Shown piece after piece: positions 9,246-17,299 of a DNA stretch of 64,000 nt. Source of the stretch: Enhydrobacter sp. (GTDB lineage: Bacteria; Pseudomonadota; Alphaproteobacteria; Reyranellales; Reyranellaceae). The DNA lies in contig CP075528.1 in the NCBI GenBank assembly GCA_025808875.1, positions 4,152,473-4,216,472 of the forward strand, in the 5' to 3' direction. The notes below the pieces were generated by a model. It was given only the letters and a program-made list of their open reading frames with translations, was not told the origin of the DNA and ran no database searches. The position numbers and the translations under genes are program-made. Position 1 is the stretch's first letter. Every line of letters starts with the position of its first letter.

Positions 9246-9992
9246 TCAGGCGACCCCGGCAAGCAGAACCAGGCCGTAACCGACGTAGTAGGTCGCCAGA
9301 ACGGTGATCAGCCGGTTCGCCCAGGTGCGGAACTGCTGGTCGGACAGCCTCTCGAGGATGGTCTTGCCGAGCGTCGCGCCCAGCATCGACGAGGCGACGG
9401 CCAGCAACAGCATCCATCCCTCGACCGTTCCCGCCTGATCGATCAGCGCGCCGAAGTAGAGAAGCTTGAAGCCGTGACCGAACACCTGGCACGACGCCTT
9501 GGTGGCGACGATCTCGCGCCGTCCCATCTTCGAGCGCAGGAAGATCTGGTCGATCAGCGGTCCGGTCACGCCGGTCAGCAGCATCAGCATCATGCAGGCG
9601 AAGCCGCCGCCCACGAGCTGGGCCGGCCCCAGCGTCGCCGGCAACAGCCGCTCGGGCACGGCACGCAGCACGAAGGGCGAGAGGCCGAGCATGAGGAGCG
9701 CGACCGCCTTGTCGGGCACGTAGAGCGTGAGCGACCACAGCCCGACCGCCAGCGCACAGCCGGCAAAGTAGAAGAGCGTGCAGTGCCACTGGATGTGGCG
9801 ATACCACAGGATCGCGCGCCAGCCGTTCGACGCCATCTGGGTGACGGCGTGCAGCACCATGGCGACCGGCACCGGCAGCACGACCAGCAGCACGCCGATC
9901 AGCACCATGCCGCCCGCCATGCCGAAGATTCCCGAGAGGAAGGCCGTGCCCACCATCAGCACGGAAAGGGAAGCCGCCATCAACGCCGTCAT
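9246..9992 (-). CDS. TauE/SafE-family permease
   Basis: A 248-residue, almost wholly hydrophobic protein with about seven or eight predicted helices and the GIFGMAGGMVLIGVLL repeat typical of the sulfite-exporter TauE/SafE family. These proteins move sulfite, sulfonates or small organic anions; the substrate cannot be read from sequence. It sits directly after the RiPP export genes in the opposite orientation, ending adjacent to their last stop. It is transcribed divergently from a LysR-type regulator, which suggests that this regulator controls it. Confidence 0.82.
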   Translation of the reverse strand: MTALMAASLSVLMVGTAFLSGIFGMAGGMVLIGVLLVVLPVPVAMVLHAVTQMASNGWRAILWYRHIQWHCTLFYFAGCALAVGLWSLTLYVPDKAVALLMLGLSPFVLRAVPERLLPATLGPAQLVGGGFACMMLMLLTGVTGPLIDQIFLRSKMGRREIVATKASCQVFGHGFKLLYFGALIDQAGTVEGWMLLLAVASSMLGATLGKTILERLSDQQFRTWANRLITVLATYYVGYGLVLLAGVA

Positions 9993-10029
9993 GGGGAAAC
10001 GGTAGGCCGTGGCTTACCCAGTCTTCAAA

Positions 10030-10063
10030 TATATGATTAATGTCATTTCAATACTCTATAAAT
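10030..10063. promoter_or_regulatory. Divergent LysR-type operator/promoter region
   Basis: This AT-rich island in GC-rich surroundings lies between the divergent permease and LysR genes. It holds a perfect inverted repeat ATGA-N6-TCAT at 10033-10046, the size and symmetry of a LysR-type T-N11-A box. A TATAAAT element at 10057-10063 could serve as the -10 for the LysR gene. It ends five bases before the ATG, and no Shine-Dalgarno is visible, so the LysR message may be leaderless. The assignment is based on sequence pattern only. Confidence 0.45.
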
Positions 10064-10068
10064 ATCTA

Positions 10069-10959
10069 ATGGAACTCCGCCATCTCCGCTACTTCGTCGC
10101 CGTCGCCCGCGAAGGCCATGTCACGCGCGCGGCGGAGAAGCTGCGCATCCAGCAGCCGCCGCTTTCCCAGCAGATCAAGGCGCTCGAACAGGAGATCGGC
10201 GCCGCGTTGCTGGTGCGCCATGCGCGCGGCGTCGGCCTGACCGATGCCGGCCGCGCCTTCTTCGCCGACGCCGAGGCGGTGCTGGCGCAGGCCGAGCAGG
10301 CCAAGGTACGGGCGCGCCGCACCGCGCGCGGCGAGACTGGCCGCATCGCCGTGGGTTTCACCACGTCGGCGCCCTTCCACCCGCTCGTCGCGCGCGCGAT
10401 CCGGGAATTTCGCACGCGCCGACCGGACGTATCGTTCGTGCTGGAGGAGAGCAGCTCGGGGGAGCTGGTGAGCGGGCTCGGCGCCGAGCGGCTCGACATC
10501 GCCTTCATCCGCTCCGGCCTCGTCGATCCCCAGGGCATCGCCGTTCACGCGCTGTTGCGCGAGGTGATGGTGGCGGCCCTGCCGGCGCGGCACCGCCTCG
10601 CCCGGCGCCCTCGCCTCACCCTGCGCGACCTCGCCGAGGAGACCCTGATCCTCTATAGACGGCCGGACGGGCGCGGCCTCTACGACGTCATCGTCGCGGC
10701 CTGCGCAGAGGCGGGCTTCAGCCCGCATGTCGGCCAGGAGGCGCCGCGCATCGTGTCGACCCTCAACCTGGTCGCCGCCGGTCTCGGCATCACCATCGTG
10801 CCGGCCTCGCTCAGCCGCCTGCCGCTCGAGGGTGTCGTCTACCGTCCATTGCGCGGCAGCCCGGCGATCGAGGTGCCGCTCAACCTCGCCTGCCGCGCAG
10901 ACGAGCGCTCGGCCGCCACGCTCGCCTTCATCGATCAGGTCAAGGGGCTCGTGCCATGA
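10069..10959 (+). CDS. LysR-family transcriptional regulator
   Basis: A 296-residue regulator. The N-terminal winged helix-turn-helix reads MELRHLRYFVAVAREGHVTR with the recognition helix in LRIQQPPLSQQIKALE, and residues 90-296 form a periplasmic-binding-protein-like effector domain of the LysR-substrate class. The ATG at 10069 matches the canonical family N-terminus; upstream in-frame starts would add 20 residues encoded by AT-rich promoter DNA. It is divergent from the TauE/SafE permease, its probable target. The effector is unknown. The stop overlaps the following DUF488 gene by four bases. Confidence 0.9.
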   Translation: MELRHLRYFVAVAREGHVTRAAEKLRIQQPPLSQQIKALEQEIGAALLVRHARGVGLTDAGRAFFADAEAVLAQAEQAKVRARRTARGETGRIAVGFTTSAPFHPLVARAIREFRTRRPDVSFVLEESSSGELVSGLGAERLDIAFIRSGLVDPQGIAVHALLREVMVAALPARHRLARRPRLTLRDLAEETLILYRRPDGRGLYDVIVAACAEAGFSPHVGQEAPRIVSTLNLVAAGLGITIVPASLSRLPLEGVVYRPLRGSPAIEVPLNLACRADERSAATLAFIDQVKGLVP

Positions 10960-11501
10960 GGACGATCCGCACCGTCGGCCATTCCAACCACCCGATCGAT
11001 CGCTTCGTCGGGCTCCTGGAGGCCGCCGGCGTCGAGCTGCTGGTCGACGTGCGTTCGACGCCGTATTCACGGCGCTTCCCGCAATTCGGCCGCGAGCGGC
11101 TGGCGATGTCGCTGCGCGGGGCCGGCATCGACTATGTCCACGAAGGCGCCGCACTCGGCGGCAAGCCGACGGACGGCGGCGACTACGACGCGCTGGCCGC
11201 GCGCCCGGACTTCCGCGACGCGCTCGACCGGCTGGCCGCGCAGGCGCAGGAACGCACGGTCTGCCTGATGTGTGCCGAGAAGGAGCCGCTCGCCTGCCAT
11301 CGCACGGTGCTGGTGGCGCGCCGGCTCGCCGAGCGCGGCATTGACGTCGAGCATCTGCTCGCCGATGGCCGTATAGAGCCGCACGCCGCGCTGGAAGAGA
11401 AGGTGCTGGCGGGAAACGGCGGTGCCGATCTGTTCGACGATCGCGCGACGCGCCTCGCACAGGCCTGGCGCACGCGCGAGATCGCCATGAGGCGCGGCTG
11501 A
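10956..11501 (+). CDS. DUF488 family protein
   Basis: A 181-residue protein with the family's opening TVGHSNHPIDRFVGLL, the VDVRSTPYSRRFPQF segment and the C-terminal CAEKEPLACHR motif, whose Cys and His suggest metal or nucleic-acid contact. The molecular function of DUF488 is not established. It starts within the LysR stop (ATGA), so it is co-transcribed with that regulator. Confidence is high for the family and low for any role. Confidence 0.85.
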   Translation: MRTIRTVGHSNHPIDRFVGLLEAAGVELLVDVRSTPYSRRFPQFGRERLAMSLRGAGIDYVHEGAALGGKPTDGGDYDALAARPDFRDALDRLAAQAQERTVCLMCAEKEPLACHRTVLVARRLAERGIDVEHLLADGRIEPHAALEEKVLAGNGGADLFDDRATRLAQAWRTREIAMRRG

Positions 11502-11503
11502 AC

Positions 11504-12739
11504 TCACGGCAGCGCGCCCAGCCACGCCATCGCGACGACCAGCACGATGCCGGGCACGACGGCGAGCGCGAAGCGGCGGCCACCGCGCACCGCGACCAGC
11601 AGCTTGGCCAGCGTATTGGCGGTGAGCGCCACCAGGATCGGCACGACGCCGGCCTCCGGCGCCAACCGGTCGGCGGCCACCAGGCTGGCGACCGACACGG
11701 CGGTGGCATGGGCGTCGGCCAACCCGCCGACCGCCGCGGCGACGAGCAGGCCGGCCGAGCCGAACCATTCCCCGAACGCGGCCGAGGCCAGCACGATGGC
11801 GCCCAGCAGCGCGCCGAAGGCGAGCGCGCTGTGCAGGCTGAAGGCGCGACCCGTCCGCTCGTCCGCCGCCGGCGGCGCGCGCAGTGCCCACAGCGTGAAG
11901 CCGGCGCCGTACAGCACCGCCGCCGCGCCGGCGCAGGCCAGCGGCAGGGCCAGCGCCTCGAGAGCGGCGATGCTGGTCGCCGCCAGCACCACGACCATCT
12001 GCAGGATGGTCGCGACCGTCGACAGCACGGCGCCGGCCGCCGCCGGCCGCAACAGCTCCGGCGCCTTCTCGGCCCGCGCACCCATCGCCGCGATGGTGGC
12101 GACCGAGGAGACGAAACCCGACGCGAGGCCGGCCAGCGGCAGGCCGTAGCGTGCACCGACGATGCGGGTCATGACGTAACCCACGGTGCTGACCGTCATC
12201 ACCAGGATCACGATCAGCCAGAGCCGATGCGGGTTGATCGCCTCGAACGGTCCCATCTGGCGGTCGGGCAGCAACGGCAGCACGATCAGCGTCGCGCCGG
12301 CGAAGATCAGCGCATCGCGCAGGTCGGCCTCCGACAGCACGGAGCGCACGAAGCCGTGCAGCGGCCCGCGCGCATGGAGCAGGCCCGCCACGAGCACGCC
12401 GACCCCGGCGGCAAGCATCGGCTCGGCCATGGCGAGCGCGCCCAGCAAGGTGGTCAGCACCAGGGCGATCTCGGTGGTGAGGCCGGGATCGTCGGCGCGG
12501 CTGCGCCAGTAGGACAGCGCGGCGAAGGCGATCGTGCCCGCCGTCACGGTGGCGAGCAGGATCTCGCCGCCGGCATGGAAGCTCACCGCCCCGGCGAGCG
12601 AGGCGACGGCGAAGGTGCGCAGGCCCGCCGCCGCGCGATTCGTCCCCTCGCCCTTGCGGCGCTCGCGATCGGCGCCGATCAGCAGGCCGATGCCGAGCGC
12701 GATCGCCAGTCCGACGAGAGGGAGGTCCGTTTCGCGCAT
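11504..12739 (-). CDS. MgtC/SapB-DUF4010 family membrane protein
   Basis: A 411-residue protein with about twelve hydrophobic helices. The N-terminus (LGIGLLIGADRERRKGE) is the MgtC/SapB signature, and the C-terminal two thirds correspond to the DUF4010 membrane region with the conserved LADAHATAVSVASL segment. MgtC relatives affect magnesium homeostasis and acid adaptation, but the longer DUF4010 members have no defined transport activity. The gene is convergent with DUF488 (3-bp gap) and divergent from nfeD. No regulatory motif was recognised in the 93-bp spacer. Confidence 0.82.
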   Translation of the reverse strand: MRETDLPLVGLAIALGIGLLIGADRERRKGEGTNRAAAGLRTFAVASLAGAVSFHAGGEILLATVTAGTIAFAALSYWRSRADDPGLTTEIALVLTTLLGALAMAEPMLAAGVGVLVAGLLHARGPLHGFVRSVLSEADLRDALIFAGATLIVLPLLPDRQMGPFEAINPHRLWLIVILVMTVSTVGYVMTRIVGARYGLPLAGLASGFVSSVATIAAMGARAEKAPELLRPAAAGAVLSTVATILQMVVVLAATSIAALEALALPLACAGAAAVLYGAGFTLWALRAPPAADERTGRAFSLHSALAFGALLGAIVLASAAFGEWFGSAGLLVAAAVGGLADAHATAVSVASLVAADRLAPEAGVVPILVALTANTLAKLLVAVRGGRRFALAVVPGIVLVVAMAWLGALP

Positions 12740-12832
12740 GCGCCGAGCCTACCCCCAAACCGGTTGCCGCAGCACCGTCCGACCCCGTACCATCGGATAT
12801 CGCTCCCGATGAGGCGATGGCGGAGGACAACC

Positions 12833-14206
12833 ATGGGCTTCCGACGCGTCGGCGTGCTTCTCCTGCTCCTGAGTTCGATCGTACTGGTCGCCCGCCCGTG
12901 GGCGCAAACCGGCCGCGGCGACCCGCCACCCGTCGTCGTGCTCGACGTCAAGGGCGCCATCGGCGTCGGCACCGCGCACCTGATCGACGAGGGCTTCGCG
13001 CGGGCCGAGAAGGAGAAGGCGGGCCTGCTGGTGCTGCGGCTCGACACGCCGGGCGGCCTGGTCAACGCCACCCGCGACATCATCCAGCGCATCCTCGCCT
13101 CGCCGATCCCGGTCGCCATCTTCATCGGCCCGAGCGGCGCGCGGGCCGCCAGCGCCGGCACCTACATGGCCTACGCCGCCCATATCGCCGCCATGGCGCC
13201 GGGTACCCATCTGGGGGCGGCGACGCCGGTCGCCATGGGCGCCCCGGGGACTCCGGCGCCCGCGCCGCAACGGCCGGGCGACGACAAGTCGCCGGCCAAG
13301 GACCAGGCCTCGGCGATGGAACGCAAGGTACTGAACGACGCCATCGCCTATATCCGCAGCCTCGCCCAGCTGCGCGGCCGCAACGCCGACTGGGCCGAGA
13401 AGGCGGTGCGCGACGCCGCGACCCTCACCGCCGAGGATGCCGAGCGCGAGAAGGTGGTCGACCTGGTGGCGGTGAGCGTGCCCGACCTGCTCGACAAGCT
13501 CGACGGGCGGCAGGTCCGCGCGGGCGACGGCGAACGCACGCTGCAGACCCGCCACGCGCGCCTGATCCAGGTGGAGCCGAGCTGGAAGGTCAAGCTGCTG
13601 GCGGTCGTCACCGATCCCAACATCGCCTTCATCCTGCTGATGATCGGCATCTACGGCATCATCTTCGAGTTCTGGACCCCGGGCCTCGCCGGGCCCGGCA
13701 TCGTCGGCGCGATCTGCCTGATCGTCGGCCTGATGGCGCTGTCGGTGATGCCGCTCAACTTCGCCGGCGTCGCGCTGCTCGTCGCCGGCCTCGCCATGCT
13801 GGTCGCCGAGGCGATGACGCCGGGCATCGGCGTGCTCGGCATCGGCGGCATCGTCGCCTTCCTGGCCGGCGGCTTCTTCCTGTTCGACCCGGCCGACAGC
13901 GGCATCGACTTCGGCCTTGGCTGGCCGGTGCTGATCGGCGCCGCGGCGACCAACGCCCTGATGATCGTCGGCGTTCTCGGCATGGCCCTGCGCGCGCGGC
14001 GACAGCGCGTGCGCACCGGCGCCGAGGAGATGATCGGCCTCGAGGGCGAAGTGATCGACTGGAGCGGCGCCAGGGGCCGCGTACGCGTGCACGGCGAGAC
14101 CTGGGCCGCGCGCTCGCCGCAGGCGCTGGCACCCGGCGCGCGCATCAAGGTCGGCGCCCGCGAAGGGCTCACCCTGCAAGTATCATCCATCGCCCACGGA
14201 GGCTGA
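12833..14206 (+). CDS. NfeD-family membrane-bound serine protease
   Basis: A 457-residue protein that starts with a signal peptide (about 1-25, cleavage near AQTG). A ClpP-class protease domain follows, with probable nucleophile S107 in AASAGT and general-base lysine K165 in MERKVLNDA, matching the Ser-Lys dyad of the 1510-N/stomatin-cleaving proteases. Four or five membrane helices (about 250-385) and a C-terminal NfeD OB-fold come next. The ATG at 12833 has a GGAGG six bases upstream, so the long upstream open frame is not used. The stop is two bases before the slipin gene, the standard NfeD-stomatin pairing in which the protease processes or partners the slipin. Confidence 0.92.
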   Translation: MGFRRVGVLLLLLSSIVLVARPWAQTGRGDPPPVVVLDVKGAIGVGTAHLIDEGFARAEKEKAGLLVLRLDTPGGLVNATRDIIQRILASPIPVAIFIGPSGARAASAGTYMAYAAHIAAMAPGTHLGAATPVAMGAPGTPAPAPQRPGDDKSPAKDQASAMERKVLNDAIAYIRSLAQLRGRNADWAEKAVRDAATLTAEDAEREKVVDLVAVSVPDLLDKLDGRQVRAGDGERTLQTRHARLIQVEPSWKVKLLAVVTDPNIAFILLMIGIYGIIFEFWTPGLAGPGIVGAICLIVGLMALSVMPLNFAGVALLVAGLAMLVAEAMTPGIGVLGIGGIVAFLAGGFFLFDPADSGIDFGLGWPVLIGAAATNALMIVGVLGMALRARRQRVRTGAEEMIGLEGEVIDWSGARGRVRVHGETWAARSPQALAPGARIKVGAREGLTLQVSSIAHGG

Positions 14207-14208
14207 AC

Positions 14209-14973
14209 ATGCCCAATCTCGAGTTGGTCGCCTGGCTGCTGCCGGTGCTCGCCATCGTCGCCGTCGTGGCGATGTCGATCCGCATCCTGCGCGAGTACGA
14301 ACGCGGCGTCGTCTTCACGCTCGGCCGCCTGCAGGGTGTGAGGGGCCCCGGCCTGATCTTCGTCATCCCGGCCGTGCAGACCATGGAGCGTGTCGACCTG
14401 CGCACCCGCGTGCTCGACGTGCCGCCGCAGGACGTGATCTCGCGCGACAACGTCTCGGTGAGGGTCAATGCCGTGGTCTATTTCCGCGTCATGGATCCGG
14501 AGAGGGCGATCATCCAGGTCGAGGCCTTCAACCAGGCGACCAGCGAGCTCGCCCAGACGACGCTGCGCTCGGTGGTCGGCCAGCACGAGCTCGACCAGAT
14601 GCTGGCCGAGCGCGAACAGCTCAACACCGACGTCCAGCGCATCCTCGACGCGCAGACCGACGCCTGGGGCATCAAGGTCTCGAACGTCGAGCTGAAGCAC
14701 ATCGACCTCGACGAGAAGATGGTGCGCGCGATCGCCCGCCAGGCCGAGGCCGAGCGCCTGCGCCGCGCCAAGATCATCGACGCCGAGGGCGAGCTGCAGG
14801 CGGCGGAGAAGCTGGTGCAGGCCGGCGCCATCATGGCGGCGCGGCCGGAATCCATGCAGCTGCGCTATCTCGGCACCTTGGCCAACATCGCCGGCGAGAA
14901 GAGCTCGACCATCGTCTTCCCCCTGCCCATGGACCTGCTGAACACGCTGCGCAGCCGGGCGGAATCGTCCTGA
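14209..14973 (+). CDS. SPFH/stomatin-like protein (slipin)
   Basis: A 254-residue SPFH protein with one N-terminal membrane helix (about 8-26), the band-7 domain beginning EYERGVVFTLGRL, and a C-terminal helical region with QAEAERLRRAKIIDAEGE. It lacks a long flotillin-type repeat. It is encoded directly after NfeD with a good Shine-Dalgarno (GGAGG), giving the two-gene operon seen in many bacteria. Slipins scaffold membrane microdomains and regulate membrane proteases; the local substrate is unknown. Confidence 0.93.
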   Translation: MPNLELVAWLLPVLAIVAVVAMSIRILREYERGVVFTLGRLQGVRGPGLIFVIPAVQTMERVDLRTRVLDVPPQDVISRDNVSVRVNAVVYFRVMDPERAIIQVEAFNQATSELAQTTLRSVVGQHELDQMLAEREQLNTDVQRILDAQTDAWGIKVSNVELKHIDLDEKMVRAIARQAEAERLRRAKIIDAEGELQAAEKLVQAGAIMAARPESMQLRYLGTLANIAGEKSSTIVFPLPMDLLNTLRSRAESS

Positions 14974-15452
14974 CGGGACGACTGCGCCTCGCTTCGCCTC
15001 GGACCACTACCCCGACCCCCGTCGCGGAAATCGCGGAAATCGCGGAAATCGATCTCGGAAACCTCGGAAACCTCGCAAACCTCCGGTGGGGTGTCGCCGG
15101 ACAATCGACGTCGCGGGCACCCGCCCGAGATGCCCTCAGGGTGGTGTGCCTGCTCTCCGCCGGAATGCGTTGCGCAAACTGCGGGAACTGCGGAAACCTC
15201 CTGTCACGGGTCGGGAGGACGGGTCGGCGGACGATTGGCGAAGCAGAACGTCGATACGGGAAATCCCGCGCGGCCCTCGCGGCCGGAAGTGGTCTTGGTG
15301 CTCATGGGCGCATTTTAGCTCGACGCGCCCTTGAGGACCTAATCGGGTCGATGGATTCCGTCCGATGCCGATGGCATCTGCATCGGAAGGCGATTCGACC
15401 CCCCGATTCCGGCGTCACGGGCGAATCTGACTCTCTTCGAGCGGACAAATAC
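14974..15452. repeat. Non-coding spacer with 9-bp tandem repeats and hairpins
   Basis: This 480-bp spacer holds no convincing gene. At 15022-15048 the nonamer TCGCGGAAA occurs three times in tandem. It is followed by CTCGGAAAC at 15054-15062 and 15063-15071, and CTCGCAAAC at 15072-15080. A second, looser cluster of the same type (GCGCAAACTGCGGGAACTGCGG and so on) lies about 90 bp further on, near 15171-15202. At 15362-15386 CCGATGC and GCATCGG form a 7-bp inverted repeat containing an alternative GATGCC/GGCATC hairpin. A short reading frame through the repeats is low-complexity and was not called. Confidence 0.6.
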
Positions 15453-15527
15453 TGGCTGGGGCGCCAGGATTCGAACCTGGGAATGGTGGAATCAAAATCC
15501 ACTGCCTTACCACTTGGCTACGCCCCA
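15453..15527 (-). tRNA. tRNA-Gln (anticodon TTG)
   Basis: The minus strand folds into a complete cloverleaf. The acceptor stem TGGGGCG/CGCCCCA has discriminator G and an encoded CCA (15453-15455). The D arm contains AAGTGGTAAGGC. The anticodon stem GTGGA/TCCAC has loop TTTTGAT, giving anticodon TTG, and the T arm is CCAGG-TTCGAAT-CCTGG. The mature tRNA is 75 nt including CCA. It reads CAA/CAG glutamine codons, the latter by wobble. No promoter or terminator was assigned. Confidence 0.97.
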
Positions 15528-15579
15528 GCAGGCTCCGGTGTCAGGCGGCGCGGACCATAGTGGGTTCGGCGGGCCGGCG

Positions 15580-16104
15580 CTACTGCGCCAGGGCTGCTTC
15601 GGCGGCCTTTCGCAGGGCATCGCCATGCACGAAGGCGCCATCGGCGTAGAGCAGCGCGCAGGCCGCGGGATCGAGCGCCATGTCGACGATCTCGCCTATA
15701 TATATCGTGTGCGTGCCGGCCGAGAGCTGCGTGACCAGGCGGCAGTCGAACGACACCGGACAACCCTTGAGTACGGGCGCGCCCGTCGTCAGCGTCGCCC
15801 AGTCGCCCATGTCGCGAAAGCGATCGTCGCCCTCGACCCCGTCCATGCCGGCGAAGCGCTCGGCGATCTTGCGATGCGTCGGGCAGAGGATGTTGACGCA
15901 GAAGAAGCCGGCCTCGCCGATCGGATCGTGGGCGCTGGCCGTCTTGTTGACGCAGATGAGGAGCTGCGGTGGTTCGGCCGACACCGAACAGACCGCCGTC
16001 GCGGTCAGGCCACCGCGCAGGTCGTGGTGCCGGGTCGTGATCAGGGTCACGCTGGCCGCCAGATGGCGCATGCCCTTTTTGAAGGCAGCGGAATCGATGG
16101 TCAT
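15580..16104 (-). CDS. Flavin reductase-domain protein
   Basis: A 174-residue single-domain protein of the FMN-binding flavin-reductase-like family. It has the typical opening FKKGMRHLAASVTLITT, a GGLTATAVCSVSAEPPQLLICV flavin-loop region and the late GTHTIYIGEIVDM strand. Such proteins reduce FMN/FAD with NAD(P)H for a partner oxygenase, but no monooxygenase is adjacent, so the partner is unknown. The ATG at 16104 is preferred over an in-frame TTG two codons upstream. It ends about 50 bp from the tRNA-Gln 5' end. Confidence 0.85.
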   Translation of the reverse strand: MTIDSAAFKKGMRHLAASVTLITTRHHDLRGGLTATAVCSVSAEPPQLLICVNKTASAHDPIGEAGFFCVNILCPTHRKIAERFAGMDGVEGDDRFRDMGDWATLTTGAPVLKGCPVSFDCRLVTQLSAGTHTIYIGEIVDMALDPAACALLYADGAFVHGDALRKAAEAALAQ

Positions 16105-16320
16105 GTCCAAACTCTAGGGCAAGCGGCTTGCCGGCCGCCACCGGAAACGGCCGCTAAGGCTCGGGCCGGGAAGCGAAATCCGGCGTCGGCGAAGCGGAAG
16201 CCGCGCACGGTGCCGATCGTTCGCCCACGCACGGTCCGCGCGAACTGCAATAAAACCTTCATCAGATTGCCGCCGATTGCGGTTGCCCGTCGACGCCCGC
16301 CGACTACCGTTCGACGTGCC

Positions 16321-17208
16321 ATGGACCAGCCGCTGAAACGCGCCGCCGCCTTCGGGCCGCTCGGCCCGGCGACGGCGCCCGAGCGGGCGCTGCGCCGCGT
16401 CCTCGCCGCCTGTCACGACGACCTGCTGAAGCACCGTCGTGTCGTGATGGCGAGCCGCCGCGCCGAGGGAGTCCATCAGACCCGAGTCGCGCTGCGCCGG
16501 CTGCGCGCGGCGACGGCGCTGTTCCGCGACGCCGTCGCCGCGACGGAGGCGCGGGAGGAGATGCGCGTGCTGGCCCGCGAGGCCAAGTGGCTCGCCGGCG
16601 AATGCGCGCCGTCGCGCGACCTCCATGTCTTCCTGACGGAGACCGCGGCCGACCTGCCGGTGACGGTGCGGCGCGTCGCCAACCGCCTCGCCCGCAGCCA
16701 CCTGCAGCGGTCGCGCGACGCGCTGGCCAGTCCGCGCTTCGATCTCTTCGTCAGCCAGCTCGCCGCCTTCGTCGACATGCCGGCGCCCGCCGCGACGGGG
16801 CGGCTCGACGCGTTCGCGCGCCAGGCGCTCGCCGAGCGGCACCGACGGGTGCTGCGGCGCGGGCGGAAGCTCCAGTCGTTCGATCCGGAACGCCTGCACC
16901 GGCTGCGCATCGCCATCAAGAAGCTGCGCTATGCCGCCGACTTCCTGCGGCCCGCCTTTCCCTCCCGGCCGGCGAAGGCCTATATACAGGCGACCACGCG
17001 CCTGCAGGGCGCGCTCGGCACCCTGAACGACCGCGAGGTGGCGCATCGCATGATCGCCGACCTCGAGGCCGCTGCCCGCCCGACCGAGGACATCGCGCGG
17101 GGCTTGCGCCGGCTTGCCAAACAGGCGGCCTCCGGCGACAAGCGCCGCCGGCGCAAGCTGGAGCGGGCCTGGCAGAAGTTCGGGAAGATCGAGCCGTTCT
17201 GGGGGTGA
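16321..17208 (+). CDS. CHAD-domain protein
   Basis: A 295-residue, Arg/Lys/His-rich helical protein matching the CHAD domain: VHQTRVALRRLRAATALF near the start and the second repeat LHRLRIAIKKLRYAADFLRP, with the conserved histidines and basic residues that bind polyphosphate or phosphate-rich ligands. The CYTH domain that often accompanies CHAD is absent. The ATG at 16321 is the first plausible start; the long upstream frame runs antisense to the flavin reductase and the tRNA and is not coding. Biological role uncertain: polyphosphate granule association is known for the family. Confidence 0.88.
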   Translation: MDQPLKRAAAFGPLGPATAPERALRRVLAACHDDLLKHRRVVMASRRAEGVHQTRVALRRLRAATALFRDAVAATEAREEMRVLAREAKWLAGECAPSRDLHVFLTETAADLPVTVRRVANRLARSHLQRSRDALASPRFDLFVSQLAAFVDMPAPAATGRLDAFARQALAERHRRVLRRGRKLQSFDPERLHRLRIAIKKLRYAADFLRPAFPSRPAKAYIQATTRLQGALGTLNDREVAHRMIADLEAAARPTEDIARGLRRLAKQAASGDKRRRRKLERAWQKFGKIEPFWG

Positions 17209-17218
17209 CCCCCTCCCT

Positions 17219-17242
17219 GCCTCCCCGGTCCGCCGGGGGAGG
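17219..17242. repeat. Extragenic palindromic element
   Basis: In the 91-bp gap between the CHAD gene and the metallochaperone gene, CCTCCCCGG and CCGGGGGAGG form a strong hairpin with a TCCG loop (17220-17242, one bulged G). Further G-rich and C-rich runs follow. There is no T tract on either strand. It resembles the CTCCCC...GGGGAG intergenic palindromes scattered through GC-rich alphaproteobacterial genomes; whether it is a member of a repeat family here needs the rest of the genome. Confidence 0.5.
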
Positions 17243-17299
17243 TGCCCCCTCGGGTGCGATGGGGGTGGAGGGGGAGGGCAACGAAAGGGCAGACCGATC

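Noticed and set aside
15022..15202. CRISPR-like array
   Set aside because: The repeat units are 9 bp and contiguous with no spacers, and there are no cas genes.
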